Positions 57,757 to 64,000 of a stretch of DNA of 64,000 bases are shown one piece after another. Position 1 is the stretch's first letter; each line of letters begins with the position of its first letter. The notes under the pieces were generated by a model, which was not told the origin of the DNA, did not search any database, and worked only from the letters and a program-made list of their open reading frames with translations. The stretch comes from Heterohyrax brucei (Eukaryota; Chordata; Mammalia; Hyracoidea; Procaviidae), in NCBI GenBank assembly GCA_028571685.1, contig CM053156.1, positions 82,029,049 to 82,093,048 of the forward strand, given 5' to 3'. Position numbers and translations under genes: made by a program.

Positions 57757-59459
57757 TGATGAGATGTAGGCAAACTGTTCCATCCCAACAAGAGCATGTG
57801 ACTCATTCTGGCCAATCACAGCATTGCTGGCTCTGTGATTAGGGTTGGGATGGCCGAACACACACACAAACTGAGCTAATGCTAGAACTTGGCAAAACAG
57901 TGCCAAGAAAGAGCGCTGTCCATTTCCATTTGGATTTAGAGCTGTGAAGAACGAAGCCCTGAGCTTTGGCAGGAACTGTGGCTTTGAGTAAAATCTGCCT
58001 GAAAATGGAGCCGCTGCAGAGGAAAGCAGGGTTGAGGGAGGGAGGAAGGGAGGCGAGGGGGAAAAAGGAAGGAAAAGGAGAGAAGAAGGGAAGGAGGAAG
58101 GGATGGAGGTGGGTTAGGAGGGAAAGCAAGAGTGTGAGAGACAGAGAGAGAGAGACATTAGAGACTGATGGCGTTGTATGTGCTCCTGGATCAAACTCTT
58201 CCTGAAGCCCTTTTGTTCAAAAGACAGCTTTGTGAAGGTTCTCCCCATGTGCCACCAAATGTTACTCTTTTCTTGGGGATGCCTATTCTTTTCTTCATGA
58301 TTACATTTCGCTTAACTGTGGGTGTGAAACTGTGCTTTCACATCACGACATGATGAGAAAACAATTGCTTTATGGCTGGTTTTGAACATATATCTCTCTA
58401 GACCAAAATGAAATATTTCTAATTCTGTTTGGTTCCTTCTAGTTTGGAGGAAAGATGCTGTCAAGTCCAAAATGCTGGAGAATGCGAGGTAAGTTATGGG
58501 TTGAAAAAAAAAAAAAATCTATCAGGAAATAGAAACCCTTTCTTCCTAATTTACTTAAACTAAAATGCCTGAGGGGCTAAAAAGATAATGTAAAAAACGC
58601 AACATAGCTCCCAAGAAATGCTTCTCTGGTGTCAGATAAAGACCTGTGCAAGCAGTACTGTGTTGATGAGGAGGAGAGAATTTGGGGTAGGGGCGACTGG
58701 GGCACACACAGGTGACATGCCCTACGACAGGGGTGGTCATGTTCACATCCAGCTGAGAGAGCCCACGTGGAATGCAGCCCCAGTGCTGTTCAGTCTTCTG
58801 TTTCTTCTTTTCTTTTCAAATAGGAACTTGAATTATATATTTTAAAAAAAATGTAAACCGTCTCAATTTTTAAATATTGACTCTAAATGTTTTAAGGACC
58901 TGTTCAGGGCAAAGGACCACCACAAAATCCCTCCTGGGGGGGTCACATCCAACCACCATACACAGGTTTACAGTCTCTGATTCACAGGTCATGCACTGTC
59001 GCCCGCTCAAAAAGCTCTAGAACAAAGTTATGCTCTGACTGAGAAGGTTGGAAGACTCTCATTTTGCACCAGTGACTCAAACACATTCCTGAGGCAGAGG
59101 AAAGACAAAGGACCAGGCTTCCTGTCCCAACACCTCCCCAAGCAGCAATTTCTGAGAAGGCAGATGTCCTGTGGGAAATAAGCATTAGAAATATCAGGCA
59201 CCTGGAGGCACTTCTGGAACTGTATGTCCTTTACGTCTGTCTCAGCCCAGCTGCCAGAGAGAAAGCAACAGCTAAGACACAGCATCCCAGAACAAGAGAC
59301 CACCCAGAGCAGATGCCCTCAGAGAACGGGACTGAAGGTCCCATCGCGATGCTCTTCAGAGAGGCAGAGTCCCTGTTCCGATGCCTCCTCAGCTGTTCCT
59401 GGTGCAGAGAACAATTGAAGGCACAGAGAAAGGCTAAGAACCAGTGTGTGCAGCCTGGG
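57757..59459. other. BCAS1 intronic unique sequence
   Basis: Holds the polypurine tract and an exon-like but unsupported plus-strand motif at 58443-58488. No BCAS1 exon found. Confidence 0.55.
58020..58160 (+). repeat. Polypurine tract in BCAS1 intron
   Basis: About 140 nt of almost pure A/G with many GGG runs (gagggagggaggaagggagg). The BCAS1 RNA strand is polypyrimidine here. Confidence 0.85.
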
Positions 59460-59640
59460 GAGACTTGGCTTCATTCCAGCTCTGCTGTATCTTCGCCGTG
59501 ACCTGGAAGAAACTGCTTGACTTCTCAGTTACTGCATCTGTGTGGAGTAACAAGGGAGATCACACCTCATGGGCGGTTATGAGGATGAGGAGAGTGAACA
59601 GTGCAAAGTCAACTCAGCACAGTCTCTGGGCCATATGAAG
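59460..59640 (-). mobile_element. MIR SINE fragment
   Basis: ccgtgacctggaagaaactg, cttgacttctcagttactgc, ggcggttatgaggatgagga: MIR in reverse. Confidence 0.6.
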
Positions 59641-59782
59641 TGTCAGACACACGGTGACCAACAGTCTTGGTTTGTCTGGGAATGAAGATGTTAGACTTTC
59701 TGCTTTAAAACTGGATCAGTCTCAGGCCAGCTGGGATGCATTGGGAATCATAGCTTGTACTACTCTTTTAAGAAAGACTATA

Positions 59783-59977
59783 AGGCCCCTTGGGGGTGCA
59801 AATGGTTAATGCACCCGACTGCTAAACAGATGAGGAGGAGTTCCAGTCCACCCAGAGGCGCCTCCAAAGAAAGGGCTGGCAATCTCCTGCTGAGAAGCCA
59901 GCCAGTGAAAACACTATGGAGTGCACTCTTACCAACACATACGGGGTCACCATGAGTCAGGCTCAACTTGAGAGCCA
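59783..59977 (+). mobile_element. AfroSINE, long form
   Basis: gccccttgggggtgcaaatg head; block ccacccagaggcgcctccaa. Confidence 0.82.
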
Positions 59978-60007
59978 TTCAGACCACTTATGCAGGTCTG
60001 AAAGTAT

Positions 60008-60218
60008 GCCAGGTTGCCTAGTGGCTAAAGCACTTGTCTGCAAACCAAAAGGTCAACAGTGCCAACTCACTAGCTGTTCTGTGGGAGAAAGATGTGGCAG
60101 TCTGCTTCTGTAAAGACTGCAGCCTTGGACACCCCATAGGGCAGCTCTACACTGTCATACAGTGTTGCTATGAGTCAGAACTGACTCAATGGCAATGTGT
60201 TTGGTGTTTTGGTTTGTA
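60008..60218 (+). mobile_element. AfroSINE, long form
   Basis: ccaggttgcctagtggctaa head; block ctgcttctgtaaagactgca. Confidence 0.85.
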
Positions 60219-60299
60219 TGGGGGTCCAAGTCCTGGCTTGACCTCTGCACCCTCAGCCTTCATCACTGAGGAGGCACTCAGTAAGTCCTTGCTGAATGT

Positions 60300-60735
60300 T
60301 ACGTCAGATTTCTCTTGGGCCTGTCCTACCTCTCCTTGTCCTCAGCTCCTTGTGCCCTGGTGACAGGCCCCCTTCATTCCTAGGCAAGCTTATTTCCGTG
60401 CTGGGACTTCAGTTACACTGTTCCTCCTGCCTGCAGTGCCCCCAGAGCCTCGGGCACTGGCTGCTTGTCTACCCCCAAGCCTCTACTAGGCTGTCTGAAG
60501 AAGCCTGACCTCCTCTCTGGTGTAGGCCTGCTGTGCCCTCTCTCTAGCCATCATCACAGTGTGCCAGCACCCTGGGGATTTCTGTGCCCACTGGAGACTG
60601 CAGGATCTATCTCCCTCCTAGGGATGGGGAGCGCCAGAGGATGGCACTCTTCTCTGCTTCTTCCGCTGCCTTGTCCCAAACACCCAGGGCGGCAGACACA
60701 TAGTATGCGTCAGTCAAAGTATGCTGAATGGCCAG
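60300..60735 (+). mobile_element. L2 LINE fragment
   Basis: ttacactgttcctcctgcct ahead of an L2-like 3' end (catagtatgcgtcagtcaaa, gtatgctgaatgg). Confidence 0.5.
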
Positions 60736-60817
60736 CAACCAATTATTGTGGAAACAAGAACACTGTAAATTATTTAGCCATCAGCTACATTTCTGAGTGT
60801 GTGATATAAGTAACATT

Positions 60818-60957
60818 ACCCGCTGTCATCAGTTTGTTTCTGACTCATAGAGTTGTAATAGGATGCCCTACAGAGTTTCCAAGGAATGGCTGGTGGATTT
60901 GAACTGCTGACCTTTGGTTAACAGCCGAGTACTTTAACCACCATGCTACCAGGGCTC
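60818..60957 (-). mobile_element. AfroSINE, short form
   Basis: tgtcatcagtttgtttctga tail; reverse head ttaaccaccatgctaccagg. Confidence 0.88.
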
Positions 60958-61009
60958 TGATATGAATAGCATTACAGGATAATTTCCTACCAGAAACACA
61001 ACAGGAGGA

Positions 61010-61255
61010 GTAACAAAACAACAGCAACAGACATTTGTTGAGCCCACTGTACCAAGCACGCTTTACCTAACCATGATAACTAGATCTGGCAGTACTGTTA
61101 CCAGCTCCATTATACAGATAAGGAAACTGAGGCACTGAGAGATTTGGGAATTTGCTTCAAGTCACACAGACACACAGTGGTGAAGCTAAGATTCGCTCTC
61201 AGGCAGTTTGTGCCTTTGATTCACGTTCTTAGCCACTTCACTATTCTGCCAAAAG
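61010..61255 (+). mobile_element. MIR SINE, near complete
   Basis: acatttgttgagcccactgt, agataaggaaactgaggcac, cttcaagtcacacagacaca, ttcttagccacttcactatt. Confidence 0.85.
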
Positions 61256-61439
61256 CAGCAGCAGAATATCCAAGGACATTTTCATGATGGTCTATTTTTC
61301 AGCCAAAAACCAAAAGTACGAGTTATAAATAGGGTACAGAGCATGAGTTTACAAAAAAAGCACATAGACAGTTATATAAATCTAACAGCTGTATTTCTTT
61401 AGAACAGAGACCATAATGGAAATAAACCACAGGACCCGA

Positions 61440-61700
61440 GTCATTGACTCACTGATTTGATAAACAGCTCCTACTGTATGGCAGGTATCGTGTGATGTGA
61501 CAGAGGCTCCTGCTTCATGACACCCCTGATGGGGGGTAGCACAGAGCAGGAGAGACAGACAACTAACCAACAAGTGCACTTTTACAATGTGTGCTAAGTG
61601 CCACAAAGAGAACAAGACCCAGTGATGGCAGCTGGACACGGACAGTCTCTTTGAGGAGGGGACATTCAAGCCAAGACTTGAGGGAGGGGACGGCACTGTC
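61440..61700 (-). mobile_element. L2 LINE fragment
   Basis: ctcctactgtatggcaggta, gacattcaagccaagacttg: L2 in reverse. A related end (ggtatacagtagttgcttaa) lies at 61806-61825. Confidence 0.65.
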
Positions 61701-61940
61701 CATGGAGAGAAGAGAGAGAGGCATCTGTGAAAGCTTGGCCATAGGAAATAACGAAGGAACCTTAGTTCATTCATAGTTCTACCTGCAGAGGGCAGTGCAG
61801 TGCCTGGTATACAGTAGTTGCTTAATCATGAGTTTTTAAATCAGTTGGCTGTGGTTGAGAAAAGCATTGAAAAGAGGCTGAAAAGAGGTGAGAACAGGAA
61901 AGTGGAAACCCATCACCAGCTGAGATCACAGATCACTTAC

Positions 61941-62006
61941 TTGGTAATTTGCGTCTTTCCCGTTTATTTCTTCGGAGTGGGTGTCCCCAACTTCCCTTTT
62001 CACTGA
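61941..62006 (-). CDS. BCAS1: BCAS1 internal 66-nt exon
   Basis: A minus-strand acceptor (tttgtcattgtag) leads into 22 codons beginning SVKREVGDTHSEEINGKDAN and ending in a CAA codon, followed by a consensus donor gtaagt. The order and content match the BCAS1 segment SVKGDGG-THSEEINGKD that directly precedes the TSDS exon in the mammalian protein. Phase is 0 at both ends. At 66 nt this is a small cassette that can be included or skipped without a frameshift. It lies 4.7 kb upstream of the next exon in transcript order. The preceding exon (ending in the MAFLRQM region) was not found between 62007 and 64000, so it must lie outside the window. Confidence 0.95.
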
Positions 62007-62569
62007 CTACAATGACAAACAGACAACGGCTTCTCAGCTACCACACAAAGGGCAACACGGAAGGCAAATTCTGAAATGGATGACGTCAAGCATTTATTGA
62101 GATTTGGGGACAAAGCTAGCAGGAGGCGGAGCAGGACACTTATTACTTATGAGATGTACGAGTTTCCATGGGGTCTGTAACCAGAGTCTGGTTACCTTCC
62201 GGTCTTGATCTCTAAAACCAACAATGAAAAAAAGTCCTGAACTTAATAATACTAAACTAAGTCAGTGTGATGAACGAACTAACGCTGGAATGCGGGGGTA
62301 GCTGAACCTACTGAATGAATGAATGAATGCATGCACAAAGAAGTGCATCAAGAAGGGGACCTTTGGTGGCCTTCTTTAGGTAGCATCTGGGTTGCCAGTG
62401 TTGGGTTGCGCGGTTTCTCCCCTGCTAGTGGATGGGTTATGGTCAACAATCCATTTTTCGTCCTTTAGCCCTCCCTGTGGCCAGTGGCATACATGACAGG
62501 GTTAAAAGAAGCCGAATTCTCAGCTTTAGCCTCACAAGCTGAGCGCTGGCTCCAGAAAGCTCCAGTTAC

Positions 62570-62745
62570 AGGTTTTCAAAGCCTCATTCACAGGTCAGCA
62601 TCGTCAGCGTCACCAGAACTCGCCAGGAATTTGCAAATTCTCAAGATCCACTCTAGAGATACTGACACAGAAACTCTGAAGGTAGAGCTAGCAATCTGTT
62701 TTCACAAGCCCTCCGGGTGCTTTTGATGTACCCTGGAGTTTGCTA
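62570..62745. mobile_element. hAT-Charlie-type MER element
   Basis: gtcaccagaactcgccagga, gatactgacacagaaactct and cacaagccctccgggtgctt follow the family order; in the BCAS1 intron upstream of the 66-nt exon. Confidence 0.5.
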
Positions 62746-62838
62746 AGCTCATAGACAAGATCACATCCCCAGACAAGATCACATCCACACTGGAAGCTGT
62801 AGTTTTAACTGTATGTTTAGCACTGCCCAATGCTTGAC

Positions 62839-63017
62839 AGGAGCCCTGGTGGTGTAGTGGTTAGGAACTTAGCCCCTCACCAAAAGGTCAGCATTTGGAA
62901 TCCACCAGGCCTTCTCTAGGTACTCCTTGGAAACTCTGTGGGGCGCTTCGGCTTTGTCCTATAGGGTTGCTATGAGTTGGAATCGACTAGACAGCAATGG
63001 GTTTGATTTGGGTTTTA
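62839..63017 (+). mobile_element. AfroSINE, short form
   Basis: ggagccctggtggtgtagtg head, ttggaatcgactagacagca tail; a small insertion in the middle (ccttctctaggta). Confidence 0.92.
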
Positions 63018-63644
63018 TGCCAGATGCTTTGCAAAATACCCCAGGCATCCAAGCAAAGTTTTCAGTTCTTATCAATAATATCGACTCAGGTCCAATCTCT
63101 GCAGACAGGCGCACACCCTTGCTCGGGGTCCACGGTCTCCTCTTCCCTGCTATGGGGTAGGGCAGGGAGAAAGGATTCAGCAATGCAGGATTGAGAGATT
63201 CCAGATTCTTCCACGTTTCTTTTCTTCTTCCCTCCCTCCCTCTCCTCCTTGCAAAGCCCTCTTTCAGAGACAAACAAGGATAATTCAAGGAGGACCTTGT
63301 TAGTCAAAGGGTCATAACCACAAAACTTATTTTCCAGTCATCAAAAATGGCCAAGTGTTGGAAGAGGCTGGGATTCTTTTAGGGCTATTGAATGCTGTAA
63401 AGAACAATTTTTGAAGACTTATTTTCAGAGATCTTGCTTTGCCATGCTGAGCAGTTTTGTTGACAAAGTTTATTTTTACTCACGAGAGTCAAAAGTGAAC
63501 AGTCTCAGGTGTTCGTATCACTTGGAGAGGGGATCTCGTTGTAGCATCTATGCTTGGCATGGCCGTGAAGTCACCTTTTATTTCTTTCTTTGGGTCCTGC
63601 ATTCCTAAGGCTCTGTACGCAGAGAAAGTTGAACCAGCTCCAAT

Positions 63645-63838
63645 GTGTCTGATCACTGTGTGCCATCAAGTCAGTCCTGAGCCTGTGTGACAGAGCGGGA
63701 CTGCCCATGGGATTTCATAGGCCGTAATCTTTATTGGAGCAGATTGACAGGTCTTTTATCCCTTGGAGCCGCTGGTGAGTTTGAAACCCGATGTTTTAGC
63801 AAGCAGCTGGGTGCTTAACCACTGTGCCACCAGGGCTC
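63645..63838 (-). mobile_element. AfroSINE, long form
   Basis: gccatcaagtcagtcctgag tail; reverse head cttaaccactgtgccaccag. Confidence 0.85.
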
Positions 63839-63856
63839 CTTCTCCAGTACGTGAAC

Positions 63857-64000
63857 TCATGAACTTCATTGCTCAGAATATCACTGCAGTCACCTTCCAA
63901 GTCCTCCCCTTGGGAAGCTATGCACCTACGCCAGCACCTAGTCCACCCTTCAAAGCAATCTTGAAACTCTTTCTGGAATGGCCATTGCTCACAGTAGCCT
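63857..64000 (-). mobile_element. Mariner-type transposase C-terminus (cut by window edge)
   Basis: The minus-strand frame from the right edge reads FQKEFQDCFEGWTRCWRRCI then ASQGEDLEGD. It follows the F-x2-CF-x2-W-x6-C-IASQGEYFEGD pattern found at the end of mammalian mariner transposases. Only this tail is visible. Confidence 0.5.

Larger units (their letters stand above)
57263..61940 (-). other. BCAS1: BCAS1 intron between the 66-nt and 88-codon exons
   Basis: A 4.7-kb intron bounded by donor gtaagt (61940) and acceptor ttgctgtag (57263). It carries AfroSINEs at 57.6, 59.8, 60.0 and 60.8 kb, L2 and MIR remnants, and a polypurine tract. Stretches 57263-57586 and 57757-59782 are otherwise unique, with no coding exon seen. 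Confidence 0.8.
62007..64000 (-). other. BCAS1: BCAS1 intron upstream of the 66-nt exon (incomplete)
   Basis: Contains a MER element, two AfroSINEs, a (GAAT)n scrap near 62315 and the mariner edge fragment. The preceding coding exon was not found. Confidence 0.7.

Noticed and set aside
58443..58488. Plus-strand exon-like 46-nt segment (cttctag ... gtaagt)
   Set aside because: Good splice motifs, but it is antisense to BCAS1, has no partner exon and is short; chance is likely.
1..64000. Bacterial-type systems (operons, CRISPR, phage, toxin-antitoxin)
   Set aside because: Repeat content, splice sites and CpG depletion show mammalian nuclear DNA; no ribosome-binding-site-led gene clusters or regular spacer arrays are present.

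Overview
This is mammalian nuclear DNA, almost certainly from an afrotherian (elephant, sirenian, hyrax or a relative). The window holds about 62 copies or fragments of the tRNA-headed AfroSINE family, roughly one per kb, plus RTE (BovB-type) LINE pieces whose 3' ends share sequence with the AfroSINE tail. AfroSINEs are known only from Afrotheria. There are no bacterial genes, CRISPR arrays, operons or phage. The exact species cannot be read from the window.

One host gene is present: the 3' end of BCAS1 (breast carcinoma amplified sequence 1), on the minus strand. Three coding exons were found by translation: 61941-62006 (22 codons), 56999-57262 (88 codons) and 37945-38019 (last 24 codons plus stop). 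All have canonical splice sites and phase-0 junctions. A 3' UTR of about 1 kb probably ends at an AATAAA near 36907. The remaining 5' exons lie beyond 64000. In human the neighbour downstream of BCAS1 is ZNF217, so positions 1-36.9 kb are probably the gene-poor interval between them; no coding exon was found there.

Layout. 1-9.3 kb: SINEs inserted into old L1, RTE, LTR and DNA-transposon remnants, with little unique sequence. 9.36-11.6 kb: a CpG-rich block next to GA-rich repeats and SINEs, the only promoter- or enhancer-like base composition in the window. 11.6-25 kb: unique sequence with scattered SINEs, RTE pieces, one related LTR and one tRNA-Gly-headed SINE. 25.4-27.4 kb: an L2 split by a solitary LTR, then a second LTR of the same family. 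28-36.9 kb: ancient MIR, L2 and MER repeats plus unique DNA. 36.9-38.0 kb: BCAS1 terminal exon. 38.0-57.0 kb: last BCAS1 intron, with a 193-bp inverted duplication (42.3 and 43.1 kb), a 7.2-kb near-full-length L1 (46608-53793) inserted into an older truncated L1, and a 21-bp minisatellite inside L2 sequence (56.0-56.6 kb). 57.0-64 kb: upstream BCAS1 exons and introns with SINE, MIR and L2 repeats, and a mariner fragment at the right edge.

The L1 keeps all visible endonuclease catalytic residues. It is inactivated by three in-frame stops in ORF1, three in-frame stops and two frameshifts in ORF2, and an altered reverse-transcriptase motif (FEDD instead of FADD). I see no undescribed multi-gene system. 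The most useful results are the BCAS1 exons, the dated L1-in-L1 nesting, the inverted duplication, the in-phase minisatellite and the LINE-SINE tail relationship.
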